A program made the translations under genes and the position numbers. From Stenotrophomonas humi (GTDB lineage Bacteria > Pseudomonadota > Gammaproteobacteria > Xanthomonadales > Xanthomonadaceae): a stretch of 64,000 bases of DNA. This document shows positions 24,953-35,409 of the stretch, one piece after another; within the stretch, counting starts at the first letter, position 1, and every line of letters begins with the position of its first letter. The DNA lies in the NCBI RefSeq assembly GCF_001431415.1, contig NZ_LDJI01000009.1, forward strand, positions 1 through 64,000, in the 5' to 3' direction. The notes under the pieces are model-generated. The model worked only from the letters and a program-made list of their open reading frames with translations, did no database searches and was not told where the DNA came from.

Positions 24953-25890
24953 GCGGCCTCCTCCGGCTTGGGTTTCACGTAGGCTTTTTCGCCCGCTTCA
25001 ACCTGCATGTCCATGCGGTTCTCCGGCGGCGGCAACGGGCAGGTCGCAAACGGGGTGAACGCACACGGCGGGTTGTAGGCACGATTGAAATCAACCACGA
25101 CTTCGCTCCTGGCGTCCGGCACGTCCAGATCGATGTAGCGCCCCGCCGAATAGCTTCCGCGGCCGTTGGTGCGGTCAGCAAAGATCAGCTGCAGCGGACG
25201 CCCCGGCTCGCCGATTGCTTCCAGCCGCCAGGTGCGGCCGCCGCGCTCGAACTCCACCGCGCCGGCATTGGGTACGTCACTGGCAAGGCCGGTGATGTCG
25301 ACGATGGGGAGGGTCTTGTTGACGTCATGCGGCACGAAGCGCGCCGTCACCCGCCAGGACGGATCGGCCGGCCAGTACGACAGATGCCCGAAGTTGAGCC
25401 GCGCCGGCGCGTCGGCATGCTTCAGACGCAGGGCATAACGTGGGCCGCGATGGATCAGGGTCAGCAGACCTTTGCCCTCATCGAAGGAGATCACGGTCGG
25501 CTCGGCGGCATCATCACTGCGGAACGGAATTCGCCCCTTCACCGGCTGCCCGCCGGCCTGCAGAACCACGCCGGGCTCCGGGGTGAACCAGATGTTGTCG
25601 CCATCACGCGACACCATGCCCATCCGTGGCGGGCCCATCGCCAGACGGATGCCGCTGGTGCTGCCACTGCCGATGAAATGCGCCTTCAGCTCCAGCCAAT
25701 GCAGACCCATCAGACTGGCCCAGCCATCGGGCGTCGTCAGCTCGGTCAAGCGCTGTTCGCGCCACAATTCGTTTTGATGCGCGAACACCGGATCAACTGG
25801 CGCCGGCTTGCTGACATCGGCGCTCTTGTCGCCGCAGCCACCCAACAGCATTGCGGCGAACAACGCCACACTTCCCCATCGTTTCTTCAT
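24949..25890 (-). CDS. DUF1684 lipoprotein
   Basis: The 313-residue protein starts at ATG 25890 with a lipoprotein signal ending in LLGGC. Family-typical segments include WREQRLTELTTPDGWASLMGL, the RPLQLIFADRTN region, and YNPPCAFTPFATCPLP near the C-terminus, the DUF1684 hallmark. The function of the family is unknown. The gene overlaps the mutL stop by one base and the next gene by four, so it is translationally coupled in the operon. Confidence 0.85.
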   Translation of the reverse strand: MKKRWGSVALFAAMLLGGCGDKSADVSKPAPVDPVFAHQNELWREQRLTELTTPDGWASLMGLHWLELKAHFIGSGSTSGIRLAMGPPRMGMVSRDGDNIWFTPEPGVVLQAGGQPVKGRIPFRSDDAAEPTVISFDEGKGLLTLIHRGPRYALRLKHADAPARLNFGHLSYWPADPSWRVTARFVPHDVNKTLPIVDITGLASDVPNAGAVEFERGGRTWRLEAIGEPGRPLQLIFADRTNGRGSYSAGRYIDLDVPDARSEVVVDFNRAYNPPCAFTPFATCPLPPPENRMDMQVEAGEKAYVKPKPEEAA

Positions 25891-27752
25891 CAACGCCCCC
25901 GCAGGAACCAACGGTCAATTTCTGCCAGCGAAAAGCGCGCCCAGGTCGGGCGGCCATGGTTGCATTGCCCCGAGCGCTCGGTGGTTTCCATGTCGCGCAG
26001 CAGGGCGTTCATTTCAGGGATCGTCAGCCGCCGGTTGGCGCGCACCGCGCCGTGGCAGGCCATCGTCGACAGCAGTTCGTCGCGCGCCGTGGCAATGCGA
26101 CGGCTCTGCCCATGCTCGCGCAGGTCGGTGAGCACGTCGCGCAGCAGACCCTCCGGTTCGGCATTGGCCAGCAATGCCGGGATGCTGCGCACATGCAGCG
26201 AGCCCGGGCCGGAACGGGTGATCTCAAAGCCCAGCGCGGCCAGTGTTTCCGCTTCGCGCTCGGCGGTATCGGCATCCCGCTCGCCCACGGCAAGCGTCAT
26301 CGGCACCAACAATGGCTGCGCGTGCAGACCGATGCCGTCATGCGCGTTCTTCAACCGTTCGTAGCCGATACGTTCGTGTGCGGCATGCATGTCCACCACG
26401 ATCAGGCCTTCCGCGTTCTCGGCCAGGATGTAGATGCCGTGCAACTGGGCTACCGCGTAGCCCAGCGGCGGTACGCCGCTGTCGCCGGAAGTGGGCGGCA
26501 ATGCCGGCCCACCCTCCGCCAAGGATTGCACGGTGCCGGCGGCCGGGCTGGAGTACAGCGCGGCATACGCCGATGGCGCCTCGGCCACCTGCAGGCCCAA
26601 CGGCGATTGCCGTGCCTGCCAGTCGCCATTGCCGCCGCCTGCGCTACCAGGCGCTCGTCCGAGCACATAGCCACCACCATAGCTGGCGGACAGCGACGAC
26701 TGCGGCGTGGCGTCTGCCGGATGTTGCTGCTGGCCCATGGTTGATGGGTCCAAGCCGGCGCGTGTTTCAGCCAGCGCATCCTTGAGCGTGCGGTAGACAA
26801 AATCATGGATCAGCCGCGAATCGCGAAAGCGCACTTCGTGCTTGGCCGGATGCACGTTCACGTCCACGCGCGTCGGATCGAGCTCAAGGAACAACACGTA
26901 GGCCGGCTGACGGCCGTGGTACAGCACATCGCCGTAAGCCATCTTCACCGCATGGCTGACACTGCGGTCGCGTACCGAGCGGCCATTGACATACAGATAC
27001 TGCTGGTCGGAACTGGCCCGCGAATACTGCGGCTGTGCGATCCAGCCATGCAATCGCAGGCCAGCTGCGCTGTGATCCACCCGCAATGCCTGCCGCGCGA
27101 AATCCTCACCCAGGGTTTCACCCAGGCGCGTATCCGAATACAAATCGCCAGGCTTGTAACGGCGCGACGGCTTGCCGTTGTGCGAAACACGCAGCTCGAC
27201 ATCCGGACGTGCCAGCGCCAGCGAGCGCAACCACTCTTCGATATGCCCCAGCTCGGTGCGTTCGGCACGCAGGAACTTGCGCCGCGCCGGTACGTTGTAG
27301 AACAACTCGCGCACTTCCACGGTGGTACCGGGCGCATGCGCGCGCGGTGCGACTTCACCCAGCTTGCCGCCCTCGATCTGCAACGCAGCGCCGTGTTCGT
27401 CATCGGCGCGACGCGAGGCCAGGGTGAAGCGGCTCACCGAGGCGATCGACGGCAATGCTTCACCGCGGAAACCCAGCGTCGCCACCGACTCAAGATCATC
27501 CAGGCTGGCGATCTTGCTGGTGGCATGGCGCGACACTGCCAGCGCCAACTGCTCCGGGGCAATGCCACCACCGTTGTCGCGGATGCGGATCAGGCGTACA
27601 CCGCCTTCTTCCAGGTCGATGTCCACGCGCGTGGCACCGGCGTCGAGGGCGTTTTCGACCAGCTCTTTGACAACGGACGCGGGGCGTTCAACCACTTCGC
27701 CAGCGGCGATCTGGTTGATCAGGATTTCCGGCAACGGACGAATCGCGTTCAT
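25890..27752 (-). CDS. mutL: DNA mismatch repair protein MutL
   Basis: The 620-residue protein has the GHKL ATPase motifs: [31 protein letters not shown] and the KHEVRF region. A variable Gly/Pro/Ser-rich linker (about 340-430) and a C-terminal dimerisation domain follow. The endonuclease DQHAxxE motif reads [12 protein letters not shown]. This is the general arrangement where amiC, tsaE and nnrD precede mutL. DUF1684 follows with a one-base overlap. Confidence 0.97.
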   Translation of the reverse strand: MNAIRPLPEILINQIAAGEVVERPASVVKELVENALDAGATRVDIDLEEGGVRLIRIRDNGGGIAPEQLALAVSRHATSKIASLDDLESVATLGFRGEALPSIASVSRFTLASRRADDEHGAALQIEGGKLGEVAPRAHAPGTTVEVRELFYNVPARRKFLRAERTELGHIEEWLRSLALARPDVELRVSHNGKPSRRYKPGDLYSDTRLGETLGEDFARQALRVDHSAAGLRLHGWIAQPQYSRASSDQQYLYVNGRSVRDRSVSHAVKMAYGDVLYHGRQPAYVLFLELDPTRVDVNVHPAKHEVRFRDSRLIHDFVYRTLKDALAETRAGLDPSTMGQQQHPADATPQSSLSASYGGGYVLGRAPGSAGGGNGDWQARQSPLGLQVAEAPSAYAALYSSPAAGTVQSLAEGGPALPPTSGDSGVPPLGYAVAQLHGIYILAENAEGLIVVDMHAAHERIGYERLKNAHDGIGLHAQPLLVPMTLAVGERDADTAEREAETLAALGFEITRSGPGSLHVRSIPALLANAEPEGLLRDVLTDLREHGQSRRIATARDELLSTMACHGAVRANRRLTIPEMNALLRDMETTERSGQCNHGRPTWARFSLAEIDRWFLRGR

Positions 27753-27944
27753 CGTGCACCACCTGCATAAACCGACAACCGGAAGCGGCGGGACGAGGAC
27801 GACGGAGGGGGAATCAGGCTGACATCATGCATGGCCACGATGATAGCCGAGCCCGGTCGCATCACCGCACCGGGCGCGCAAGACGCGTCGCTTGAAATCA
27901 CTTGGCGGCCACATGCTGCCAGACCGGGAGGCCCCGGCCGACGT

Positions 27945-29558
27945 TTACTTGCTGCCGCCGGCTACGGTACCGGCAGAGGCTTCCATTTCGGCCTGGGCGC
28001 GGGCGGCGAACAGCGTGCCCGGCGGCGGCTGACGGCTGAAGAAGGTGTGCACGCCATCAAGCACGGCACCGGCGATGCGACGCTGGTAAGCCGGGTCAAC
28101 CAAACGGCGCTCTTCATCCGCGTTGGAGATGAACGCGGTTTCCACCAGCATCGCCGGCATGTCCGAGGTGCGCAGCACCGCGAAGTTGGCCCGCTCCAGG
28201 TTCGGCTTGTGGTTGTTGCCGATCCGCTTGAGCCCACCCAGCACATGCCCGGCAGCGTCTTCAGAGGCCTTCATGTTGCCGCTCTGGGCCAGATCCAGCA
28301 GCACGTTGGCCAAGGTGCCCTCGGTGCGGCTGAGGCTGACGCCACCGATCAGGTCAGCCGCGTTTTCCTTGTCGGCCAGCCAGCGCGCACGCTGCGAGGA
28401 GGCGCCCTTGGTGGACAGCACATACACCGACGAACCGGTGGCCGAGCGGTTTTCCGCCGCATCGGCATGGATCGAAATGAAGATGTCGGCCTTGGCCGCC
28501 CGTGCCCGCTGCGCACGCATCGGCAGCGGGATGAACACATCGGTGTCGCGGGTCAGGTAAGCGCGCAGTCCTGGTGTGGCATTGACCTGCCGGGCCAACT
28601 CACGCGCGACCGCCAGGGTCACGTCCTTCTCACGCTTGCCAGTGGGACCGATGGCACCCGGATCCTGCCCGCCGTGACCAGGATCGATTGCCACTACCAG
28701 TGTGCGCATCCCTGCCTGCATGCGGATGCGCGACGCATCGCTGGGCATCACCGGGCGCGGTGCTTCCGGTGCGACCGCAGCCGGGGCCGGGACAACAGCT
28801 GCGGGCACAACGGTGGCCTGCGCCACCGTTGTCGCGGGCCTGCTGCCGGCAATTTGCGTGGAGGCGCCTGTCGTCTGGCCGCTCAGGATTGCCGCAGGCG
28901 ATGACTGCCCCGCAGCGTTACCCGCCACAACAGCATTCGTCGGCGCGGGCGTGGAAGTGGTGGCAGACACAGGAGCGGGCGGCGGCGTTGCGGCCTGGCG
29001 GCTTACCGCAGCCGTCAACGCAGCAGTCGCGCGCGCAGCTTCGGAACGGGCCTGTTCGCTGGACTGTGCCGGGGTTTGAACCGGCGTCGGCGCCGGGCTT
29101 GGTGCCTGAGCCGGTGCGGATGCCGGAGCGACCACCGCAACCGGAGCACGGCCAGCGTTTTCACCCGGCCACTCGATCACCAGCTTGGTTTCGGCGCCCT
29201 GCCCCTGGATCTGCGGCTTGAACGCGGCCACGGACTCGGCAAGGTCGAACACCACCCGGAACGTGCCCGGAGTCGGGTTGCCGGTACGCACCGCCGTCAC
29301 CACGCCGATGGCTGCCGGCAACCTGAGGTTGCGCAGTGCAGTCGAATCGGGGAAGTCGACGACCAGCCGGTTCGGGCCGGCCAGGCTCAGGGTCTTGTAG
29401 CTGCCCCCACCTGCAAGCTGGATTTCGGCCCGGGTGCCGGTGCTGCCGGTATGCAGGTTTACCCCGCGGATCTCGCCCGCCCACGCGGATGCGCTGGCAG
29501 CCAGACAGAGTCCGGCGACGGCAACTGGCAGAGCGAACAGGCGGTTTCCCGTAGTCAT
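27945..29558 (-). CDS. amiC: N-acetylmuramoyl-L-alanine amidase (AMIN + Amidase_3)
   Basis: The 537-residue exported zinc amidase splits septal peptidoglycan. The parts are a signal peptide (residues 1-27), an AMIN domain (about 28-130), a long Ala/Pro/Thr linker (about 130-280) and an Amidase_3 domain beginning VVAIDPGHGGQDPGAIG. The further zinc and catalytic motifs are KDVTLAVA, SIHADA and LVETAFISN. The linker is unusually long. ATG 29558 is chosen; the longer frame begins with TTG. AmiB is an alternative name. Confidence 0.92.
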   Translation of the reverse strand: MTTGNRLFALPVAVAGLCLAASASAWAGEIRGVNLHTGSTGTRAEIQLAGGGSYKTLSLAGPNRLVVDFPDSTALRNLRLPAAIGVVTAVRTGNPTPGTFRVVFDLAESVAAFKPQIQGQGAETKLVIEWPGENAGRAPVAVVAPASAPAQAPSPAPTPVQTPAQSSEQARSEAARATAALTAAVSRQAATPPPAPVSATTSTPAPTNAVVAGNAAGQSSPAAILSGQTTGASTQIAGSRPATTVAQATVVPAAVVPAPAAVAPEAPRPVMPSDASRIRMQAGMRTLVVAIDPGHGGQDPGAIGPTGKREKDVTLAVARELARQVNATPGLRAYLTRDTDVFIPLPMRAQRARAAKADIFISIHADAAENRSATGSSVYVLSTKGASSQRARWLADKENAADLIGGVSLSRTEGTLANVLLDLAQSGNMKASEDAAGHVLGGLKRIGNNHKPNLERANFAVLRTSDMPAMLVETAFISNADEERRLVDPAYQRRIAGAVLDGVHTFFSRQPPPGTLFAARAQAEMEASAGTVAGGSK

Positions 29559-29638
29559 GGGCGGATTCAATCACCGGAATCAGGCAATTGCAACATCTTT
29601 TCCCTTAATAATCCGCAACCTGCCACACCTTCCTGCTG

Positions 29639-30127
29639 TCAGGGGGTAAAAACCCCTTGCAAGTGAGGGGATTGGCGCAGGCGTTCCAGCCAGGCGTGGC
29701 CCGCCTCGCTGTGCGCCTGAAGGCGGGCACGCCGGCCATGGCCGTCGATTTCCAGCGCTACGACCAGATCCACCGGTGGCAGGCCGCCCGCGCCGCGTTC
29801 GGGCCACTCGACCAGCCACAGATCGGCCGCGCCTTCGTCGAGCCCGAGGAAATCCAGCTCGCCGGCGTTGCCGATGCGATACAGATCCAGGTGCCATGCT
29901 TCGCCGACTTCCAGCGGATAGCGCTCGATCAAGGTGTAGGTGGGGCTGCGGATGGAACCCTGCACGCCCAGCGCACGCAGCAGCGCGCGGGCCAACGTGG
30001 ATTTACCGGCGCCCAGGTCACCCTGCAGATGCACCACCGCCTGCGCCGGACGGGTGAGTGCCAACGCCTGACCAAGCTGGTCGGTGCTTTCGGATGCGGG
30101 AAGAAACAATTCGATCATGGCCGCCAT
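29639..30127 (-). CDS. tsaE: tRNA threonylcarbamoyladenosine biosynthesis ATPase TsaE
   Basis: This 162-residue P-loop protein is required for t6A modification of tRNA with TsaB and TsaD. The Walker A is GDLGAGKSTLARALL; SPTYTLIERYP and LVEWPERG are family motifs. Its ATG at 30127 overlaps the nnrD stop (TAATG); ATG 30118 is an alternative. Order nnrD-tsaE-amiC-mutL is the classic gammaproteobacterial arrangement. Confidence 0.94.
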   Translation of the reverse strand: MAAMIELFLPASESTDQLGQALALTRPAQAVVHLQGDLGAGKSTLARALLRALGVQGSIRSPTYTLIERYPLEVGEAWHLDLYRIGNAGELDFLGLDEGAADLWLVEWPERGAGGLPPVDLVVALEIDGHGRRARLQAHSEAGHAWLERLRQSPHLQGVFTP

Positions 30128-31599
30128 TATGGATTGGCCAGCGCCCGCAGGTGTGGCAACAGGTCGCGCGGCAACAGCCCGCGCTCACCTTCGGCTGCCG
30201 CCGCATCGCCAGCCAGGCTGTGCAGCAACGCACCGGTGCTGGCAGCGTCGAACAACGCCAAGCCCTGCGCACACAGCGCAGCGATGGTCCCGGTTAGCAG
30301 ATCGCCCATGCCGCCCACGGCCATGCCCGGATTGCCTGCTGCGATCACGCGCGTCACCTGCCCCGGCGCTGCGATCAGCGTACCGGCGCCCTTGAGCACC
30401 ACGACGCAGGCATGGCGCTCGGCCAACGCCTGCACAGCGGCAAAGCGATCACGTTGGATCGCAGCGGTGTCGGTCCCCAGCAGACGTGCCGCCTCACCCG
30501 GATGTGGCGTGAGGATGGCCTGCTGTAGCGGCTGTGGTGCGCTGGCCAGCAGGTTCAGCGCATCGGCATCGATCACCACGGGCTTTCCACCCTGCAACGC
30601 CGCCGACCACAATGCCCGCGCCCATTCGTCCTGCCCCAGGCCCGGCCCGAGTGCCACCACGCTGGCACGCGCCAACAACGGCGCCAGCGCACTTGCCTGT
30701 TCCACCGCGTGCGCCATCGCTTCCGGGCAACGCGCCAGCACGGGAGCCACATGCAGGACGCGTGTCGCAACGCTGACCAGGCCCGCACCGCTGCGCAACG
30801 CGGCTTCAGCACTGAGCATCACCGCCCCGCCGCTACCGTGATTGCCGCCCACGCACAGCACATGACCGGATTCACCCTTATGGGTATTGAGCCTGCGCCG
30901 GGGCAGCTGCCGCGCCAGTACCGGCCTGGCCCAGCGCACGGCGCTGGCAGTTACGCCCTCGAAGGCTGCAACCGGCACATCAAGATCGGCCAGCAGCCGC
31001 TGCCCGGCGCACTCAAGCGCCGCGCCGGTATGCAAGCCCTGGTGCGGCACGATGAACTGCAGCACGCGCTCGGCGCGGATCGCCGCCCCCGGGACGTTGC
31101 CACTGAAGGCATCCACACCGCTGGGAACATCCAGCGCAAACACCGGTGCCGCGGCGGCATTCACCGCATTGATGAGAGCAACGTCAGCCGCTTCAGGCGC
31201 GCGGGTCAGACCAATGCCGTACAGCGCATCAACAATGAGATCGGCCTGTCGCAGGCACTCCAGCGAAATTTCGATCCGTCCGCCGATGGCGAGATAGTCG
31301 GTACAGGCACGTTGGGCCAGCGAGGTACGCGGCGCGGCTTCCGGCAGATGCAGCACGCGGACTTCACGCCCGGATTGGCGTGCGTAACGGGCCAGCACAT
31401 AGCCATCGCCGCCATTGTTGCCGGGGCCACACACCACCACGATCCGGCGCGCCTGCGGCCAATGCTGCAGCACGCCCTGCCAGCCAGCCTGCCCAGCGCG
31501 TTGCATCAGCACGTAGCCGGCGCCGCCCAATGCGGCAGTGGCCTGCGCGTCGATGCGGCGGGCAGCTTCGGTCGTGAACAGGGCAACGGGCTCTGACAT
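30127..31599 (-). CDS. nnr: Bifunctional NAD(P)H-hydrate repair enzyme
   Basis: The 490-residue fusion has an N-terminal NAD(P)HX epimerase (GPGNNGGDGYVLAR, ALDVPSGVDAF) and, from about residue 230, an ADP/ATP-dependent dehydratase (GHVLCVGGNHGSGGAV, ALGPGLGQDEW, NPGMAVGGMGDLLTG). It restores hydrated NAD(P)H. The ATG has no ribosome site and lies seven bases from a TAGAAT hexamer, so its transcript may be leaderless. Confidence 0.95.
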   Translation of the reverse strand: MSEPVALFTTEAARRIDAQATAALGGAGYVLMQRAGQAGWQGVLQHWPQARRIVVVCGPGNNGGDGYVLARYARQSGREVRVLHLPEAAPRTSLAQRACTDYLAIGGRIEISLECLRQADLIVDALYGIGLTRAPEAADVALINAVNAAAAPVFALDVPSGVDAFSGNVPGAAIRAERVLQFIVPHQGLHTGAALECAGQRLLADLDVPVAAFEGVTASAVRWARPVLARQLPRRRLNTHKGESGHVLCVGGNHGSGGAVMLSAEAALRSGAGLVSVATRVLHVAPVLARCPEAMAHAVEQASALAPLLARASVVALGPGLGQDEWARALWSAALQGGKPVVIDADALNLLASAPQPLQQAILTPHPGEAARLLGTDTAAIQRDRFAAVQALAERHACVVVLKGAGTLIAAPGQVTRVIAAGNPGMAVGGMGDLLTGTIAALCAQGLALFDAASTGALLHSLAGDAAAAEGERGLLPRDLLPHLRALANP

Positions 31600-31622
31600 G
31601 CCGTCGATTCTATACTTGCGTC
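31600..31622. promoter_or_regulatory. Overlapping divergent -10 boxes of nnr and queG
   Basis: The 23-bp gap contains ATTCTATACT at 31607-31616. It reads TATACT (31611-31616) toward queG and TAGAAT (31612-31607) toward nnr. Each hexamer ends six or seven bases from the start codon it faces, leaving no room for a leader or ribosome site. No good -35 is evident on either side. The promoter reading is inference. Confidence 0.55.
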
Positions 31623-32711
31623 ATGTCTGAAGCCGTTTCCATCGCCAATCCGGCGCAGCTGTCGCTGCGCATCCGTCAACTTGCGCGCGAGGCCGGCTTC
31701 CAGCGTTGCGGGATCAGTGGCATCGAACTGGCTGACGATGAGGCGCATCTCGCCGATTGGCTGGGCAAGGGCCTGTACGGGACCATGGAATGGATGGCAC
31801 GCCACGGCAGCCTGCGGGCGCGGCCGCAGGAGCTGCTGCCGGGTACGGTACGGGTACTGTCGGTGGGAATGGATTACGGGCACAAGGACGAAACCGAAGC
31901 CTGGGCCACGCTAAATGATGCCGAGCGCGCCTATGTCGCGCGCTACGCGCTGGGCCGCGACTATCACAAGCTCATGCGCAACCGCCTGCAGAAGCTGGCC
32001 GAACGCATTGCCGGTGAAATCGGCCCGTTCGGCTACCGGGTGTTCGTTGATTCGGCACCGGTGCTGGAGCGCGCCCTGGCACGCAACGCCGGGTTGGGCT
32101 GGATCGGCAAACACACCTGCCTGATCGACCGAAACGGTGGCTCATGGTTCTTCCTCGGCGAGATCTACCTCGACCTGCCACTGCCGGTGGACACGCCGGC
32201 AACCGCGCATTGCGGCACCTGCACGCGCTGCATCGATGTCTGCCCTACCGCCGCCATCATCGCGCCGTACCGGCTGGACGCACGCCGCTGCATTTCCTAC
32301 CTGACCATCGAACACGAAGGCGCCATTCCGCTGGAGATGCGCCCCCTCATGGGCAACCGCATCTACGGCTGCGATGACTGCCAACTGGTCTGCCCATGGA
32401 ACAAGTTTGCCCATCGCACCGATGAACCCGACTTCCGTGTGCGCAACAACCTCGACACCGCGACGCTGCCGGAACTGTTTGCGTGGAAGGAAGACGAGTT
32501 CCTGCGCCGCACCGAAGGCAGCCCGATCCGCCGCAGTGGCCACGAACGCTGGCTGCGCAACATTGCTGTTGCATTGGGCAACGCCGCACCATCGGCCAGC
32601 GCCCACGACGCACTCGTGCAGCGCCTGGAGCACCCTTCCGAAGTCGTCCGCGAACATGTGCAATGGGCGCTGCAGCAGCACGCCGATGTCCCGGCACCCG
32701 GCAAGCAATAA
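31623..32711 (+). CDS. queG: Epoxyqueuosine reductase
   Basis: The 362-residue, cobalamin-dependent iron-sulfur enzyme makes queuosine in tRNA from epoxyqueuosine. Two [4Fe-4S] sites are seen: [14 protein letters not shown] and [32 protein letters not shown] and the N-terminal [13 protein letters not shown] are typical of QueG. A C-terminal HEAT-like segment is present. No ribosome site precedes the ATG. Confidence 0.96.
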   Translation: MSEAVSIANPAQLSLRIRQLAREAGFQRCGISGIELADDEAHLADWLGKGLYGTMEWMARHGSLRARPQELLPGTVRVLSVGMDYGHKDETEAWATLNDAERAYVARYALGRDYHKLMRNRLQKLAERIAGEIGPFGYRVFVDSAPVLERALARNAGLGWIGKHTCLIDRNGGSWFFLGEIYLDLPLPVDTPATAHCGTCTRCIDVCPTAAIIAPYRLDARRCISYLTIEHEGAIPLEMRPLMGNRIYGCDDCQLVCPWNKFAHRTDEPDFRVRNNLDTATLPELFAWKEDEFLRRTEGSPIRRSGHERWLRNIAVALGNAAPSASAHDALVQRLEHPSEVVREHVQWALQQHADVPAPGKQ

Positions 32712-32770
32712 GCGCTCCGCCCAATCCATGCGACCATGACCGCCCGCTTCACAGCCACATCGCCCGAACC

Positions 32771-34126
32771 ATGGAACGCAGTCCTGACATCCTCACCCCC
32801 GGCCAGCTCAACACGCTGGCGCGCGATCTGCTGGAAAGCACGTTCCCGCTGGTGTGGGTGGAAGGCGAACTGGGCAATGTCAGCCGCCCCGCGTCCGGGC
32901 ATTTGTACTTCACCCTGAAGGATGCCCGCGCCCAGGTCCGCGCGGCGATGTTCAAACCCAAGAGCCAGTGGCTGAAGTTCGTGCCGCGCGAAGGCCTGCG
33001 CGTGCTCGTGCGCGGCCGCCTCACGCTGTATGAGGCTCGCGGCGATTACCAGCTGATCCTCGACCACATGGAAGAAGCCGGCGAAGGTGCATTGCGACGC
33101 GCCTATGACGAGCTGAAGGCGCGACTGGAAGCTGAAGGGCTGTTCGACCCCACGCGCAAGCGGTCACTGCCTGCGCATGTGCGTCGCCTGGCGGTGATCA
33201 CCTCGCCCAGCGGCGCTGCCGTACGTGACGTACTGAGCGTGCTGGCGCGGCGCTATCCGCTGCTGGAAGTAGAACTGCTGCCGTCCCTGGTACAGGGGGA
33301 AACCGCAGCAGCGCAGATCACCTCATTGCTGCGCCAGGCCGATGCCAGCGGCCGCTACGACGTGATCCTGCTTACTCGTGGCGGCGGCTCGCTGGAAGAC
33401 CTGTGGGCATTCAATGACGAACAGCTGGCACGCGCGATTGCCGCCAGCAACACGCCGGTCGTCTCGGCGGTCGGCCACGAAACCGACTTCAGCCTTTCCG
33501 ATTTCGCCGCCGACCTGCGCGCGCCGACGCCCTCGGTTGCAGCGGAACTGCTGGTTCCCGATCAACGGGATCTGGCGCTGCGCCTGCGTCGTCTGCAACA
33601 GCGCCTGGCACAACTGCAGGCGCACACCCTCAACCAGGCGATGCAGCGCGCAGACCGCGCCGCGTTGCGACTGCAGGCGCACAGCCCGCAGTCACGGCTT
33701 GCATTGCTGCGGCATCGGCAGGAAGCCGCGTTCGCGCGCTTGCAGGCGAACTGGCGCCAGCAACAACAGCGTCGCAGCGCCCGTCTTGCACATGGCGCCG
33801 CCGTGCTGCGTGGCGCGCAGCCGCAACGCCAGCTCGGCGCACTGCGCGAACGACTGAACGCGCTTGCACCGCGCGCGCAAGCTGCCATGGCTCGGCATCT
33901 GCAGCGCGATGCACTGCACCTGCGTGGCATCGCACGTTCGCTGGAAGCAGTGAGCCCGTTGGCTACCGTGGCGCGCGGTTATTCAATCCTGACCCGCAGC
34001 GACGACGGCATGCTGGTGCGCAGCCACAGCCAGGTCCAGCCCGGCGACCAGCTGCAGGCGCGCCTGGCTGAAGGTACGTTGCAACTGCGTGTCGAACAGG
34101 GCGCATCCGATGATGCTCAGTCCTGA
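32771..34126 (+). CDS. xseA: Exodeoxyribonuclease VII large subunit
   Basis: The 451-residue protein has an N-terminal OB fold ([24 protein letters not shown]), the catalytic domain with [15 protein letters not shown] and [15 protein letters not shown], and a long coiled coil rich in Gln, Arg and Leu (about 265-390) that binds XseB. The start at ATG 32771 matches family length. Its 3' end overlaps that of the convergent VirJ-type gene by ten bases. xseB is not in view. Confidence 0.95.
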   Translation: MERSPDILTPGQLNTLARDLLESTFPLVWVEGELGNVSRPASGHLYFTLKDARAQVRAAMFKPKSQWLKFVPREGLRVLVRGRLTLYEARGDYQLILDHMEEAGEGALRRAYDELKARLEAEGLFDPTRKRSLPAHVRRLAVITSPSGAAVRDVLSVLARRYPLLEVELLPSLVQGETAAAQITSLLRQADASGRYDVILLTRGGGSLEDLWAFNDEQLARAIAASNTPVVSAVGHETDFSLSDFAADLRAPTPSVAAELLVPDQRDLALRLRRLQQRLAQLQAHTLNQAMQRADRAALRLQAHSPQSRLALLRHRQEAAFARLQANWRQQQQRRSARLAHGAAVLRGAQPQRQLGALRERLNALAPRAQAAMARHLQRDALHLRGIARSLEAVSPLATVARGYSILTRSDDGMLVRSHSQVQPGDQLQARLAEGTLQLRVEQGASDDAQS

Positions 34127-35331
34127 ACGGTGCGGGCAGCGTTCCAACCGTCCAGGATGATCTGCGTCAGTCTTGCCGGGTCGCGGTCGAAATGATGGCC
34201 GCCCGGTCGCTCGACCACCTGCACCACATGTTCGCCTCGTAGATCGCGACACAGGCTGTCCTTCTCGGCGGTACCGTGGATGCACTGCACCGCCACGCCA
34301 TGCACACGCATCAGGGCCGGCAGGACCGGCGTCTCCCGTTGTCTGCCCAGGCCCAACCAGCCGCCCACACGCACTTTGAAATCGGCACCGTGCGACATGC
34401 CCAGCAGCGACATGAAATGCACCTGCCGTTGCTGGGTTTCCGGCAGCAATGGATATGCGAACGGCAGGACATCGGCCCCAAACGAATAGCCGACCAGCGC
34501 GATGTCATCAGCCTGCCAACGGCGGCTGTAGCTCTCCAGCACGCGACTGAGATCCGCGCCCACCTGCGCGGGAGTCTTCTGCCTCCAGAAATATCGCAGG
34601 CTGTTCCAGCCGACCACGGAGATACCGCGCCGGGTCAGCTCTTCGGCGATGCCTTTGTCCAGATCCGCCCAGCCGCCATCGCCGGACATCACCACCACCA
34701 ACCGGTGACTACCCGCCACCGGCATTTCCACCAACGGCAGCACGCCGGGGCCGTCCCGGGAGGTCGTTGGGAAATGCGCCTTGGCCGCGGTCACCAATCC
34801 CTGCTCGGGCACTGTCGTGACGGGCGCGGTGTTGGTCGGCGCGATACACACCGGCACATCACCGGCCGCTCCGGAGGCCACCACGGCACCTGCGATCTCA
34901 CCCGGGGACGCTCCTGCCAGCGTTGCGCGCGCCAGCGCCGCCCCATCTCCCTGCCCGATCAGCAACGGCGGAAAGTAGTCCTTGGAGACGCTTCGTTTGA
35001 GCAGTGCCTTGGCGAGCAGAAGAGCGTCGTCGGCCATCGCCCGGCAGGGCATACCGCCCCGGAACTTAGCCCGATATCGACCACCATCCACCACCGCCAC
35101 CCACGCCCCGTCAGCGGCCAAGGCAAGCGCCTGCTTTTGGCGCAACGGCGGCGATTGCGCCTGCCCGGGAAAAAAAATCACCAACGCACGCGGCTCGCCC
35201 CTGGGCTTGAGCACCTGCACGTCGCCGTAACGGCCGCCAGACAGCTGCTGACGCTGCAGTACCCACGCGCACCCACTTGCCAACAGCACGACCAGCACCG
35301 CCACCCACATCACCCGCCAACCGAATCGCAT
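34117..35331 (-). CDS. AcvB/VirJ-family protein
   Basis: The 404-residue protein starts at ATG 35331 with a hydrophobic N-terminus ending in LLASGC, so it may be a lipoprotein. The C-terminal half is the VirJ alpha/beta-hydrolase domain: [49 protein letters not shown] (GxSxG type) and GGHHFD with the catalytic His. Agrobacterium AcvB acts on lysyl-phosphatidylglycerol next to an MprF-type synthase. No such gene is seen here, so the substrate is unclear. Confidence 0.85.
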   Translation of the reverse strand: MRFGWRVMWVAVLVVLLASGCAWVLQRQQLSGGRYGDVQVLKPRGEPRALVIFFPGQAQSPPLRQKQALALAADGAWVAVVDGGRYRAKFRGGMPCRAMADDALLLAKALLKRSVSKDYFPPLLIGQGDGAALARATLAGASPGEIAGAVVASGAAGDVPVCIAPTNTAPVTTVPEQGLVTAAKAHFPTTSRDGPGVLPLVEMPVAGSHRLVVVMSGDGGWADLDKGIAEELTRRGISVVGWNSLRYFWRQKTPAQVGADLSRVLESYSRRWQADDIALVGYSFGADVLPFAYPLLPETQQRQVHFMSLLGMSHGADFKVRVGGWLGLGRQRETPVLPALMRVHGVAVQCIHGTAEKDSLCRDLRGEHVVQVVERPGGHHFDRDPARLTQIILDGWNAARTVQD

Positions 35332-35409
35332 CGCATTGTCTCCGGGCATACGCCAAACGCCGGCAAGCATCTGCCGGCGTTCGTTATGCGGTCGTGCAAT
35401 CTGCGGGGT

